A stretch of DNA of 64,000 nucleotides from Heterohyrax brucei (GCA_028571685.1 CM053156.1:90833049-90897048); one strand, 5' to 3'. Positions 22,887-35,547 are shown, counted from the first letter of the stretch. Made by a program: numbers and translations. The notes: generated by a model from the sequence alone, not told the origin.

Positions 22887-22899
22887 CCACACCGTCTTC

Positions 22900-24455
22900 C
22901 TCTTGATGTCATGGCCCAGCCAGACCCACCTAATTGGTCCTGACTCCCTCATCTGAGTCTTGTGGCTCGAGGCTGTGGGCCCAGTGTGATCAATGGGCAT
23001 CTGGGTCGTGTGTCCACTCAGTGATCCTCTGCTGAGTGTCACCCTGGACCAGCTGTGCCCCACACACCTGATGTTGGCCAAGCTGTGACTATCAGTTCCC
23101 TGACTCCTGGCCACCATCAAAGAGCCGCTTTGATTTTTCCTAGAAGACTCAGCCATGTGCTTCTGGCCTCAGGGATGGATGGGGTCTTGCCTGTGGACAC
23201 TGACAACTTGGACAAGGTTTGCTGGGGCCACGATGTCCTGGCTCCAGGTGTTGGGTGCAGTGTCCTTACAGGGCCACCCTGGCCACCTGCTCCCTCAGCC
23301 ACCGCCTCCCACTTAGGATGATTTCCTGCAGGACGGCCGTGCCCATATGGGCTTTGGACCATAGAGAAAGGACAAGCTGGTATGAAACAGGGATCTTTTA
23401 TAGACAGAGGCTGGCACCCTTGTCCACTGTCTTCCCATTTCTCAACCACATTTGAGGGATCAAGGCATTGGCCAATCAAAATAGCCCCTCTTTCCAAAGC
23501 AGGGAGTCTCTGTTCCCACTGTGCACCTTGTCTGAGGCCCTCCAGCCCTCCGGGTCTGTGGGGTCCATCCTGGCCACTCACAAACAGAAGCTGCATCTGG
23601 AAGTGAGGCGGTTTGGTGATAAGCTTTCTCGGCAACGACGGGTAATCATTGCTCAGGGTGGCTGGGCATTTCCCGTGTGTGAGGCCCCGGGGGTGGGCTG
23701 GGCGGGGGGCCAAGTGGAGGTGGGGACACTACCACCCACCTAGGTCCCCTTCCAAGGCCTGAGCCAGCCCAGCTGTGCAGGGGTGTAATGGGGCGGGGCT
23801 GGGCAGGGCCTGCTGCCTGGGACAGCTTCCCTTGTAGGGTCCTTGTGCTTCTCTGGGACATCCTGTCCCTCCAAGCTGAGTGGGACCGGGGTCAGAACAC
23901 CCGAGCCAGGCAGTGCACACAGCAGCAGTGGCCGGGAGAAGCCACTTTTGTCGAGGAACTGAAAGTCCTTGGTGAAACCTCTCTGCGTCTTTCTCCATCC
24001 ACGACCTATCCGTTGAGGTGTGTGTCTCATGAGTCTGGGCTCTGTCGCCGTGGAGGGGACACTGGGCGGCAGTCACTCAAGCTGCCTCTGATGGGTGTGG
24101 CTCAGGGTGCTGTGGGAAGCCTTGTGGGGAGCCTGGAGGGCAGCAGCCACCCTACCCGCCCTCCAGAGAGCTCTGGCCATCGGGGACGTGATGCGTGTCG
24201 GGGTTGTCTGGCCTCAGGGCTGGTGTCCTGTGCAGCGAAGGCGTGTTGGTCACATGTGGTGGCAGTGGGCGTGGGGACAGTGTGCCTGGTCACACGAGTG
24301 CTGAGGAGTCAGTGGCTGGTGCAGCCTCACCCTGGAGCCCTGCTCAGACCCCAGTGTGTCTCTTCCCCACCCAGGGCACAGCTCTAGGCACCAGGGGCCC
24401 AGGCTGCCGTGGACCCCAGCTCCTGAGATGCCAGTGTCCCCTCATTCTGAAGGCT
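22900..24455. other. Intron 1 DNA without recognised features
   Basis: Unique-looking sequence. The interval 23340-23520, with inverted CCAAT-like 'attggccaatc' at about 23468, has LTR-like composition but no partner or clear ends, so no element is called. Confidence 0.35.
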
Positions 24456-24457
24456 GG

Positions 24458-24660
24458 GACACTATGTCCACACATGTACATAAATGCACACATGTGTACA
24501 TGCAGAGACACACATGCACACAGACACCTGTGCATGCACACAGTCACACGTGCACATGAAGACACCCACGTGTGCGTGTACACATGCACACAGAGACATG
24601 TGCGCTGACACACGTGTATCAGCACGCACCGGCACGTCTGGACACACACACGTCTGCATG
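24458..24660. repeat. Alternating purine-pyrimidine ACACATG-rich tract
   Basis: About 200 bases dominated by acacatgcaca/cacgtgt alternation without a fixed period. It has Z-DNA potential and contains several CACGTG/CACATG E-box-like hexamers by composition. Confidence 0.65.
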
Positions 24661-25394
24661 CCTAGACCCAGATGCGTGGACACACAGTCTCTGCGGCCAG
24701 GAGAGGGATTCTGGAGCGTCCCCAGACCAGAGCAGAGGGACCCTGGGGAGTGGAGAGGGGTGAGGGTGACAGGGTGGTCAGAGAGGTGCCCACATTGTTT
24801 GAAGCCCACTAGAGACACACACCACCATAGACTTACATGACACCTGACCCTTGGCTGCCCTGTCAGGGCCTGCTGGAGTGGCCAAGGGCTCCCATGTGCC
24901 CGGGCACAACTGGCATTTCCCAGGCTCACAGCAGCTCCGAGACCAAGGGACCTGCCGAGGGGGCGGCGGCAGGGAGGCCCGGCCCCATCTGTTGGCCCCT
25001 CAGGACCGTCTCCTGTTGAGTGCCTGTGGTATGCTCTGATCTGGGGTGAGAACAGCCACTTGCCGTGGGGTGGTCAGCCGGGCAGGGTGCCCGCACGCTC
25101 CAGGGCGGTCGGCCCAGCGGGGTGCCCCCACACTCTGGGGCAGCTCAAGACACCAGCCCGTTTGGAGTCTGCGCCCACCTGCTGCAAGTCCTGGAGCGGA
25201 ACACTCGCAGAGCGGCCGTATGGACGCCCAGACCATTAAGGGCTGATGTGATTTTCGAAGAGCAGGTGGCTGGGCCCTGCTGCCACATAGGAGAAGAAAA
25301 TTGGTTCCAACGAGATTAGACATCGATAGCCGCCTCGTGTCTAGGCCCCTGTCTCTGTGTCCTCTGGCTTTCCCTGGGGCCTCCCATGCATTCA

Positions 25395-26640
25395 CTTCTT
25401 CCCTCCATTCACTGATCCTCCTGTCCCCACGTCCGCCTGTCCTGTCCCCACGTCCGCCCCTCCTGTCCCCACGTCCGCCTGTCTGGGGGTCTCGTGCGCT
25501 GACTCCTTCCCTCCATTCACTGATCCTCCTGTCCCCACGTCCACCCCTCCTGTCCCCACGTCCGCCCATCCTGTCCCCACGTCCACCCCTCCTGTCCCCA
25601 CGTCCGCCCCTCCTGTCCCCACATCCGCCAGTCTGGGGGTCTCGTGCGCTGACTCCTTCCCTCCATTAACTGATCCTCCTGTCCCCACGTCCACCCGTCC
25701 TGTCCCCACGTCCACCCCTCCTGTCCCCACGTCCGCCCCTCCTGTCCCCATGTCCGCCCATCCTGTCCCCACGTCCACCCATCCTGTCCCCACGTCCGCC
25801 CCTCCTGTCCCCACATCCACCTGTCTGGGGGTCTCGTGCGCTGACTCCTTCCCTCCATTCACTGATCCTCCTGTCCCCACGTCCGCCCATCCTGTCCCCA
25901 TGTCCACCCGTCCTGTCCCCACGTCCGCCCCTCCTGTCCCCACATCCGCCAGTCTGGGGGTCTCGTGCGCTGACTCCTTCCCTCCATTAACTGATCCTCC
26001 TGTCCCCACGTCCACCCGTCCTGTCCCCACGTCCACCCGTCCTGTCCCCACGTCCGCCCCTCCTGTCCCCACGTCCGCCCCTCCTGTCCCCACGTCCACC
26101 CCTCCTGTCCCCACGTCCGCCCATCCTGTCCCCACGTCCACCCCTCCTGTCCCCACGTCCACCCCTCCTGTCCCCACGTCCGCCTGTCCTGTCCCCACGT
26201 CCACCCGTCCTGTCCCCACGTCCGCCCATCCTGTCCCCACGTCCGCCCATCCTGTCCCCACGTCCGCCCCTCCTGTCCCCACGTCCGCCCCTCCTGTCCC
26301 CACATCCGCCTGTCTGGGGGTCTCGTGCACTGACTCCTTCCCTCCATTAACTGATCCTCCTGTCCCCACGTCCACCCGTCCTGTCCCCACGTCCGCCCAT
26401 CCTGTCCCCACGTCCGCCCCTCCTGTCCCCACGTCCGCCCCTCCTGTCCCCACGTCCGCCCCTCCTGTCCCCACGTCCGCCCATCCTGTCCCCACGTCCG
26501 CCCCTCCTGTCCCCATGTCCGCCCATCCTGTCCCCACGTCCACCCCTCCTGTCCCCACATCCACCTGTCTGGGGGTCTCGTGCGCTGACTCCTTCCCTCC
26601 GTACACTGATCCTCCTGTTCTTCCATCTGCCTGTCCAGTG
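25395..26640. repeat. 21-bp minisatellite with 45-bp interspersed spacer
   Basis: The basic unit is 'cctgtccccacgtccgcccc' plus one base (21 bp), with variants at two or three positions. I count about 44 units, in blocks of 3, 5, 7, 4, 15 and 10, each block closed by a 45-bp spacer beginning 'tgtctgggggtctcgtgcgc' and ending in 'cactga' or 'aactga'. Because both 21 and 45 are multiples of three, reading frames stay open for hundreds of codons on both strands (for example PVPTSAP-type heptads on plus). The proteins are repeat translations, not genes. The strong C/G strand asymmetry is notable. Confidence 0.95.
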
Positions 26641-27214
26641 CAGCTTGGTCAGCCTTCATGACAAACAGGCTGGGGACCACGCGGTAGAACATACCGATGC
26701 AGCCGTGGGGCGTGGGGCTGTGACACCATCAGAGTCACAGGTGGTCCCGTCAGACACTGCTTAGCTGGGAAGGGACACCACGGCTGACGTCCTGTGAACC
26801 ACTGTTAGTGGTGCCATCATGTGTCCTTCAGTGGGACACACTGAGGACACGCCAGCCCCTTTGGGATCTTCCTTCCCAAGACGCAGAGTTTCAGTCCAGT
26901 CCCAAGGGACAGGGAGGTTGTCCCCTAATGTGAGAGACAAAACAGCTGGAACGCACTCCACACACACCAAGGTGCAGATGAACTCAGGAAGCGCTGTGTG
27001 GCCGGGGGGAATGAGGAGAAGGTAGAAGTGCCGCGTGACCCCGCAGTCCCTGCCCAGGCGTATGACAGCCCGTGGAACGGGTGCCCAGCTGCCAGGCAGG
27101 GGGGCCTGGAGCACACACCAAGCCTTGGGGGCAGTGTGGGGTTCTCCCCACTGTGGGTGGCGCTCCCAGGCTTATACTCCAGTTATAGTCTTAGTGCTAG
27201 CAGCCACCAGGCCT

Positions 27215-27278
27215 CAGGCCGGCCACGGGCCTGCTCTGTGCCTTAGCTTCCCCAGCTGCTAAATGGCCTTCTGAGTCA
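27215..27278 (+). mobile_element. Possible MIR fragment
   Basis: 'gggcctgctctgtgccttag' followed by 'cttccccagctgctaaatgg' resembles the MIR core. Weak and short. Confidence 0.35.
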
Positions 27279-27539
27279 GTGGACACAGGACCGGGGGTCG
27301 GCTCCTGATCCTGACAGCAGCACTCACAAGGCTGGGGGTCCCCAGCTGTGCAGCACCGGAGTAACGAGAGCCTTTCCCCACACCCACTCGCCCAGGCTGG
27401 GCGGGGAGCTCACGTGCCCACTGTAGGGTCCTGGAGAAACCCTCTGAGGCCCGAGCAGCGTTTCCACATCGTCACCTCCCAGAGCCCTCCACATGTGTCA
27501 CTGTCTGTCCACCTCCTAGAGAAGCCAGCCACCTAAAGG

Positions 27540-27900
27540 TGAGGGTGAGGGTGAGGCTCTCTGGCCCTCGGGTTTGAAGAATTCTCTTCTGAGCATTAGT
27601 ATATTGACAGGAGTCCCTTTGTGTGGCCTTTTGCCTCCGTTCTGTGGACAAACATTTGAGCGATTTCCCCCAAGCCCTGAGGAGTTACCTTTGCCCTAAT
27701 TGGCTACCCCAGGTTCAGGGACATTTCCTGGGTAAGCCGTAAACCACTTGTTTGCTACTTTTTGTCTGGCCCTGGGCTGCACCTTGCCCTGTGATCGCAG
27801 ACTATGCAAATGAGGTGAGTTGTAGTATGCTATGCAAATGAAGCACTATGGCCTGGAGCAGGGATTGGTCAGTTTACGAGGGCGTGCCATGCCTGGAAAT
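27540..27900. other. Possible LTR-like segment with two octamer motifs
   Basis: Two ATGCAAAT octamers occur at about 27804 and 27834, followed by 'attggtcag', an inverted CCAAT box, at about 27863. This arrangement resembles a retroviral U3 region, and a similar arrangement recurs at 42590-42730. No terminal repeats or partner could be found. Confidence 0.35.
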
Positions 27901-29587
27901 TGACGGCGTTTGTAGATCCCAGCAGCCAGCTCCGTGGAGGCTTCTCAGGCGGAACCCCAAAGAAGAGTGAAGCAGGGACAGGCAGCAAGGAGCCTCCTAA
28001 GAAGCTTCACCACAGGCCACGGGCTGTGAGGCTAAAGGGAGCGACAGGCCCGGCTGGGGCCCTGCGGCACAGTCGTGGTGACAGACTCCAGGGCCTAGAG
28101 CAACCTGTCCCCAAGGGGCTGAGAAGAGGCCTGCGTGGCCAAGAGGGCTGGCAGTTGTGGGTCCCAAGCTGTGCCCTGCTCGTCAGTGAGCCACCTACCC
28201 GCACGGACGGTGTGAGTTCTCCGTGGATGCAGTGCCTCGTCTTCGAGCCCAGGAGAGGAGAGCGGGTGTCACGGGACAGATGGCAAATTGGACTAGAGAC
28301 AAGCTGGAGGGCAGAGGTCTGTCTGACCCCACCTGAGGGGACTGCCCGTGGGCTGGTCAGAGCTCGTGTTAACCCCTGAGGTCAGGCTCTGCTACCCCTG
28401 CTGCCTCCCCCTGCACAACCTGACGACGTCTCCCCTCCCTCCCTCCCTTCCTCCCCATTCACACCAAGCGCAGTGGGTGCCCGGGGAACAGAACTGGCTA
28501 AAATGTCTGCCCTGCAGAGCCCACATCTCAGCCAAGGCAGAAAACAAGCAGAAGAAACCAGCAGTGGGCACAAACGTTCACACCAAGGGGGGTGGAGAAG
28601 CGTGAAATCAGAAGCCCATGGCGGGGTGAGGGAAGGTGCTGTTTGAAAAGACAGGTCAGAGAAGGTCTCATGGAGGTGACATCAGTGTCAGTAGGTCTTG
28701 GCCTTAAAGGAGCAAATGTGCAGCTGTCAGGGGACAGAGGTTGCTGGTGGTGGGAGTGACCAGTGTGGAGGCCTGCGGCTGCATGTGCTGAGGGCTGGAG
28801 GAACAGCCAGGCGGCCAGTGTGGCCGCAGCTGTGTGAGCTGAAGGGCAGGACAAGAGACCACCAGGGCCAGTCACGATGGGCCTGGAGACCACATGTGGC
28901 TTTGATTCTAGGAGCAAAGGTGGGCACAGGAGACGGTGAGCAGAGCTGCTGCTAAGTGATGTGTACCTGCGGCCATTGCCTGGTTGCCGTTTTGGGGATG
29001 TTTTGAGCATGGGGATGGGAAACGGCTAGAGCACTGAGGAAGGGCATCGCGGCCACTAAGACCAGGGTGCCCGTGGAGCGGGTAGGTGGTGAGAGCAGGG
29101 ATTGGAGTCTGGAGGTGTGTTTTTCTTTCTGTGAAGTCTGATTTCAAATTTATGTGCAGTAAAAATCACCCTTTTGGTTTACGTTGGAGTTCAAGGCCTC
29201 GAATTCTGTTGCCACCACCGCCAGGCGCGGGCCAGCCCCCGCCCGCGCCCTCACTCACCCTGGGCTGTTGCTCAGTTGTCAGCCACACTCCCAGCCCAGC
29301 TGCTCGCAGCCCCGGGTCTGTTCTCCTTCCCGAGAGTTTTGCCTTTTTCAGATGGTCGGGTAAGTGGAGCCATATGGGACGCGGCTTCTGGGTCTGGCTT
29401 CTTTCACGTCTGTGGTGCGTTCGAGATTTATACCGCTGCCGAGTTCATTTTTCCTCTCCTTTTTGTGGAGCAAGATTCCGTTGTGGTTGCATCCCAGGTG
29501 TTTTCCGCTCGCTGGTGGAAGGACATTTGGGTTCTTCCCAGTTTGAGGTGACTGAGTAAAGCCGATACAGATTTTCACTGTTGAAGT

Positions 29588-29965
29588 TGCCCTGGCGCTG
29601 CCGTAACAGAAGTCACACAAGCAATAACTTCACCAAACAGGAATTTATGTCCTCTCAGTTTAGGAGACCAGAAGTCCAAATTCAGCATCGGCCCTAGAGG
29701 AAGGCCCCCTGTCCCCGTCAGCTCTGAAGCAAGGTCCTTGTCTCTCCAGCCTCTGCCTCTGAGTCCCTCGGCGTCTGTCCTGCCGCACCCCTCCTCTGCT
29801 GCTTGTTTATAAACTCTGCGGTGTCTCCTGAGCCTATGCTAATCCCGCCTCGTTAACCTAACGAAGGCAGCCCGTTCCCAAAGGGGAATAGAACCACGGG
29901 TTTCGAGGCGAGGCTGTGGAGCATGTATGTGGGCAGGGGGACACAATTCAATCAGTAACGTGTAC
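29588..29965 (-). mobile_element. MLT1/MaLR-like solo LTR
   Basis: It begins 'gccctggcgctgccgtaaca', has 'cagtttaggagaccagaagt' and 'aaggtccttgtctctccagc', and ends 'gggggacacaattcaatcag'. The end is the reverse complement of the common MLT1A-type start. It is the best preserved of at least five copies in the window (33245, 40976, 42035, 55815, 56490). The family name is from resemblance. Confidence 0.6.
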
Positions 29966-30184
29966 ATGCAGTATTTGTGGGAATGTAACTTCTCCTTTCT
30001 GAAGGTCACTGAGGAAGTCACTGTTTACCTCTAGGGGACAGTCCTGACTGGTCACACATAGGGGAGGCATCTTGAATGTCCAGTGGCAACAGGGGAGGGA
30101 CCAGCTGCTCTGCATCCTGGCCAGCTGGTCTTTTCAGGGTTTAGGGTCGTGCTCTGCTTTTATCTGGCCATTCTAGTGGGTTGT

Positions 30185-30290
30185 GGGTCAGAAGGAGCTC
30201 CATGGCAGCGGGTTAATGGGTTTGTGTACCTTTCCTGAGGGTGGGAATCGACTCGATGGCAGCAGGTTTGTGTTTGAGGGTTTTGTGGCT
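30185..30290 (+). mobile_element. AfroSINE tail fragments
   Basis: 'ctccatggcagcgggttaat' and 'gggaatcgactcgatggcag' are SINE-tail sequences, here in two adjacent partial copies within the antisense L1. Confidence 0.55.
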
Positions 30291-31639
30291 TTACTCCTGT
30301 GTGGCATGGTTCCATCATTTCAGCACATGTATTCATTCTGTCATCTGAGCAAACCATCTTAGAAACTGGACTAAATAGCCACTTAAATATCTACAAAAAG
30401 CCTGTTGGGATTTGTTTAGGATTGTGTTGCTCAGGAGATAATTTGGGGGGACTTGGTGTCTTGCCAACATTTAATCACCCAAACCATGCAAAAGGTACCT
30501 CTCTGCGTTTGTAAGGTCTTTGGTTTCTTTCACCAGCAGAAGTTTCTAACATACATGTCCTGTATATGTTTTGTTAGATTAATGTCAACTATTTCCTGGT
30601 TTTGATGTGATTGTAGATAGTCCTTTAAAAAAAAAAAATTCTATGTCCAACTGCTTGTGGCTGGTACACAGAATTGGGACTGACTCCTCTGTATCGTGAC
30701 CTTGTATCTCGCAACTATAATAAACACTGTTATTAGTTCGACTGGTTTTTCTGTAGCTTCTTTGTGATTTTCTGCACATTGTCTCTGTTGGTAAGGATGC
30801 TTTTCTTTCTTCCTGCCCAGGGTGTGTAGAGCTTTTAGATCTAATCATGCCGTGGCCATGCTGCCGGGATGAGCCGGAGAGCAGTGGGGAGACAGACGTC
30901 CTGCTTGGTGCTGATCAGAGCGGGAAGATTTTAGTCTTTCCCAGTTAAGTATGATGTTAGCTTCAGGCTTTGAGTAGACATCTTTTATCAGGGTAATAAA
31001 GTCCCCTCCTTTTCCTAGTTTGCTGAGACTGTTTACTGTAAACAGTGGCAGAATTTTGTTTAGTGCTTGGTCTGCATCTGCTGTGACGGTCGTGTGGTGT
31101 TTCTCCTTTGGTCAGCTAATATGGTGAATTTCAATAAAAAGTTTTTTAGTGTTGAACCAGCCCTGCATTCTTGGGGTGAACCTCAGTTGGCCATTTATTA
31201 TCCTTCTTTATTTATTGCTAGACTGGATGCACTGATGTTTTGTTCAGAACTTTTGCTTCTGTGTCTAAAGGATCTCACCTGTACTTCTGTTCTGTGGTTT
31301 TATTTTGCATCTGTGTTGTCTGCAGCTTTGCTTTCTGCAGTTTTCTCTGCATCTGTGTGGTCTGTGGTTTTATTCTCTTGCACTGTCATTGGGGTTGGTA
31401 TCAGGACACCGCTGGACTCAGAAAACACTTGGGAAGTATTGGCTCTTCTTCTGCCTCCTGGAAGAAATTGTGCAGAACTGGTGCTGGTGTTCTTTCTTCT
31501 TTAAAGGTTTGGTAGACTGCACTGAGGAAAGTGTTTAGGCTTGGAATCTTGGTGGGAAGGTCTCTAACTACAGATTCAGATCTTTTTACAGACAGAGATG
31601 ATCATCCAGCTTATGTTTCCTTCTGGGTACATTTATAAG

Positions 31640-32190
31640 CCTTTGCTGCTCGGTTCTGCCCTATAGCGGCACCACTGGGGATTTAACGTTGGGTCGGGAG
31701 CTGGTTTTCACCTCAGCTCAGTGTTCACAGTCTTTGCAGCTCAGGGGTGGCCCCAAGACTTGCGCAGGTTCATCCACAGAGGTAGGGGGCACCGTTCCAG
31801 CTCTGTCCTTCCTGGGAGTTTGCCCCCACGCTCCTGTCCCCAGGATGCTTCTCTTAGTCCTCCATCCACAGAGCCGGAGCGTTCTGTGTTCTCTCTTTTT
31901 CCTGAGTGTCTTAGATCTGCCCTCTGCAGACCACCCCTACGCATCTGTCGGGCTGTGCGGAGCGTGTGTCCCCGGGGTGCTGGAAGCTGCATCACCGCGC
32001 TTCCATGGGAGCAGGGTCACCGCCGCAGGCTGGTTTCAGCTGAGCTCCCACTAAGAGAGACGTGGCAGAAGAGCCTGGTGGTCATCTCATGGAAAAGTCA
32101 ACCAGTGAAAACTTGTGAACAGCAGAGCATTGTCTATGTGAAAAACATGGCACTAGGATTGGAGGAAAGCTCGTTAATCACCTGTGACGT
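31640..32190. other. Intron 1 DNA, weak RTE similarity at right end
   Basis: No gene recognised. From about 32060 the sequence may already be RTE (it runs into the clear RTE block without a visible junction), but I could not confirm the motif order before 32195. Confidence 0.35.
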
Positions 32191-32194
32191 GTGG

Positions 32195-32945
32195 ATGACG
32201 CCACCTGACCTGCTGAAACTGAAGAGAGCGTGAGGCGCTTACTGAGGAAGATCAGGGGCCGCAGGCTTCAGTTACACCTCAACGTCCAGAAAACAAAAAC
32301 CTTCCCAACGGCACCAATGAGCAGCATCACGATAAAGGGAGACGACTGACGTCGTCAGGAGCTCGTTCACTTCGGTCCACAGCCAACCGCCACGCAAGCG
32401 GCGGTCGGGAGCGGGGAGGGATGCGCTGCGCGGGGCGGCTCTGCCGCGAGAGCCCTCCTCAAGGCGCCGACGAGCGCGGGGCCACCATGCGGACTCGGGG
32501 GCACCCAGCCCTCGTGCGCTTGTGAACGCTGGGCAGTGACCAAGGAGGACTGAGGAAGGGTTGACGCCTTTGAATTATAGCATTGGCAAAGAATGCCAAA
32601 TATACCGTAGACTACCAGAGAAACAAAGCTGTGTTGGAAGAAGTGCCACCAGAACGGGACTTAGAAGCAAGGAGGACGAGACTTCCTCTCACGGACTTTG
32701 TCCCCATTGTCAGGAGAGGCCAGTCCCTGGAGAAGGCCATTCATCATGCTCAGTAAAGTAGACGTGAGGGAGAAAGAGGAAGACCCTGGGCCAGGTGGGT
32801 CAGCGGCCACACAACGGGCTGAAGCATGGTGACGATTGGGGTGATGACGACGCGGGACTGGGCAGCGTGTCGCTCTGCTGTCCACAGGGTCGCCCCGAGT
32901 CAGAACCAGCCCTGCAGCCCAGCGACAGCAACCGCGCTGCATCCG
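32195..32945 (+). mobile_element. RTE (BovB-type) LINE 3' end
   Basis: In shifting plus frames it reads 'LRKIRGRRLQLHLNVQKTKT' (the conserved 'L..N..KTK' block), then 'DAFELWHWQRM' around 32565, then 'QSLEKAIHHAQ' and 'RGRPWARWVSG' around 32725-32805. It ends with the tail 'gggtcgccccgagtcagaac' shared with the SINE. Stops and a 180-bp CpG-rich patch (32385-32525) interrupt it. It is the same 3' region as the minus-strand element at 9781-10400. Confidence 0.85.
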
Positions 32946-33244
32946 TTCTCGTCCCAGGTGCGCTGAGGTCGACGGGACGTGCCTGCGGTGTTTCGAGGTC
33001 TGACAACAGCTGGTGGTGTCCTGATTGGCACCTGGCACGTCCCGCGGCTCACCAGCTCACTCTGCACTCTGCTGTGTTCTGGTCTCTGCCTGTGTTTTCC
33101 TCTGCCCTCGGTCGTCTGCGAGTCACGTGCTGTACAACACACCGCGGGGGTGACGGCTCGGCAAGGCTGTCGGACTCCGTCCTTGTCTTGGCCGTCTCGT
33201 GCTGCTCCCGCGGGGGCCCCCCGAGTGCGTGGCTCCAACAGAAA

Positions 33245-33670
33245 TCTACTCACTCCTGGTCTAGTAGGCTGCACATTCAAATTCAGAGTCAGCTCTGGGG
33301 GAAGAGGATTGCTCTGTCCGCTCTGGAGCACGGTCCCTGTCATCAGTCTTTCCCTGGTCTGGGAGCTTCTCCACACTGAACCCCCAGGTCCAAGGGACAC
33401 AAGCACTCAGCTGCCAGCACCACTCTCTTGGTGATGTGAGGTCTCCCATCTCTGCTTACGTCTCTCTCTTCTGTCCCGTGCAAGACTGGCTTCAGACATA
33501 ATCCAGTTCTGTCAATTGAGTCCCACCACATTAACATCGTGGGGGCATGATTTACAACACAGAGGAAAACCACACCAGGTGACACTGTGCCAGGCAGTCA
33601 CACAATACTGGGAACGATAGCCTAGCCAAACTGATAGCCATATCTGGGGGGACACAATTGATGACTGTTA
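33245..33670 (-). mobile_element. MLT1/MaLR-like LTR
   Basis: The same family as 29588-29965: 'ctggtctagtaggctgcaca', 'cattcaaattcagagtcagc', a middle containing 'ggtgatgtgaggtctcccat', and the end 'ggggggacacaattgatgac'. About 420 bp, diverged, no internal region. Confidence 0.55.
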
Positions 33671-34479
33671 TCGGCCCTTGAAGAGTGCCAGTTGCTGCGT
33701 CGACGGACAGCTGGGTGGCTGACCGATTGACCTGAACCATGTGGGCTTTCTGCTCTGTCAGTATGGAGCCACTGGGGGCCCAGGGCATTTCCCACACCCT
33801 CCAACTTGATGGGATGCGACATCCAGACAGCCTCCTGAGTCTGGTTGGGGTGGGTCTTGTGCCCCTGGGTGGGGTGCAGGGCTAATGTGCTGAGCTGCTA
33901 ACAGAAGGGTTAACAGCCCCAGCCCACCCTGAGGTGCCTCAGAGGAAAGGCCTGGTGACCTACATCCAGCACCCAGCCACGGGGACCTGCATGGGGCCCT
34001 GGGCTGTCCTGACGCAGGAAGAGGCCTGGAGTCAGCGTCAACTTAGTGGTGACGGCTTTGGTTTGGCTTTGCTTTTAGCTCGGGTCTGCGGTGGGCCTGG
34101 TGCTGGGCATGCACGGCCTGGCATCTCCGCTGGGTGCCCCACATGCAGCCGAGGCCCCAGCTCGTGGGGCTCCCCTGTAGTCCTTTAACAGCAGCCTCTC
34201 TCAGACAAGCGATGCAAGGTCTCACTCTGCATGCACGCCGCCCAGCTTCCCAGGGCTCACTGGGAGCCCCTTACAGGCTTCTGAGGACCCCACCGGGCAG
34301 TCCCCCTCTCTGGTACTTTGTCCTACCAAGTCAAGCTGGTTCCACAGCTCTGATATCTGATCAGTGCCCTCTGGCTCAGTGGGCCAGCTGTGCACTCTGT
34401 GCCACCACCTACAAACTCCCCAGGCAGGGCTGAGCAGTTTTGGGGTCACCATGGGAGTGTCCCCGCTACCAGATACTAC

Positions 34480-35040
34480 AGCCTCAACATGGGGCTTGTC
34501 CAGCATCTGAAACAAATCTCGATACCTTGTGTCCATGCTGTAGCTGTTTATGACAGGAGAGCTAGTCCAGTACCGGGTTATGCTGCCAAGTGGATGCCCT
34601 CTGTAAACAGTGCCCACATTCAAAAATATCTGGGGACGTTGATAATGAAAAGCCTTCCCTTCAAAGGAACTATTAAAACAGTGTTGCAGAGAACATATAA
34701 CAAAGAAACATGTCTATCCCAGAAACAAAGTTAAGGGTAGCCGCTGTGCTTGAGTAAATCTTAACACCCTCCTTTCTGAGAAAGAGCAACATTATTTGGA
34801 GGTAAGCATTTTTAGCGCCTTGTCTGTTGAGAGGAGGATTTATTGTAAATTCCGGCAGCTCTCCTCTGATCCATGGAAAGGTTAAGAGCCTCCTCCAGGG
34901 CTTTGTGCTCGCCGAGCTCAAAAGAGCTCCTCCGTTTAAAAAAGACGGTGCTTCCAGCCTCCCCACCTTAGGGAGCAGTGGGGGTGTTGGGAACACTTGC
35001 TGTCTGGGGGTCATCAAGCGTGATCATCAAGTGCCTCTGC
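34480..35040. other. AT-richer, non-repetitive block in intron 1
   Basis: In contrast to its GC-rich surroundings, this 560-bp interval is AT-richer, contains no repeat I recognise and no coding frame, and has few CpGs. It is a candidate conserved non-coding element, on composition alone. Confidence 0.3.
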
Positions 35041-35547
35041 TCACAGCGAGTGCCCCGGGGGCGCTGTTGTCTCAGCGTGGTCCCTACTTGTTTGTGAGGA
35101 CCCTGAAGCCCCCAGCTCCCAGCGGTCAAGGAGGAGGGGAAGGCGTGTCTGGGCCAGCTCATCTGAGCGGTGCTCTGTGCTGTACAGGATGCTGGCGCGG
35201 ACCCAAGACGGGGCTGGGCCCCTGTAGATGCGCCGGCCTCAGGCGCAGCGCCCGACAGGATGTGCACCGTAGGAAGCGCTGTCTGAGGTCACTATTTATT
35301 GCCCGGAGATGAGGGAGAAGCGCTCGCATCTGTGCTGACCCCCTTCCAGGGGCTGGCTGCTGCTTCTCCTCGGGATGGGGGCTCCCAGCAGCCTCACCGC
35401 CTCTGCCCTGCCCCCAGGCACCCTTGAAGTGCAGAAGCGCCAGGTGGAGGCGGGGGCCTTTCGGGTCCAGGGACCCTCTAGGATCAGGTGGCCTGTAGCT
35501 GCCCTTCTCTAAGCCTGCTTGGTCTGGGCTTAGGTAGGGTGGGTCAG

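Larger units (their letters stand above)
29130..31625 (-). mobile_element. Antisense L1 LINE (3' UTR plus ORF2 fragment), with nested inserts
   Basis: In plus-strand order, 29340-29570 is an old L1 3' end in reverse ('tgtctggcttctttca'-type and 'ggacatttgggttcttccca' signals). From about 30900 to 31620 the reverse of the ORF2 reverse-transcriptase core can be followed, including 'cctagtttgctgagactgtt', 'aatatggtgaatttcaataa' and 'ccagccctgcattcttgggg'. An LTR (29588-29965) and a SINE fragment (30185-30290) are inserted. All frames are broken. Confidence 0.8.

Noticed and set aside
25357..26661. Open reading frame of 434 codons with PVPTSAP-type repeats, and antisense frames of 404 and 277 codons
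   Set aside because: It is a translation of a 21-bp minisatellite. Frames are open on both strands because the period is a multiple of three, with no promoter, splice signal or conserved domain.
27538..27560. Telomere-like repeat (ggtgag)3
   Set aside because: Only three short units that do not match TTAGGG, so it is not evidence of an interstitial telomere.
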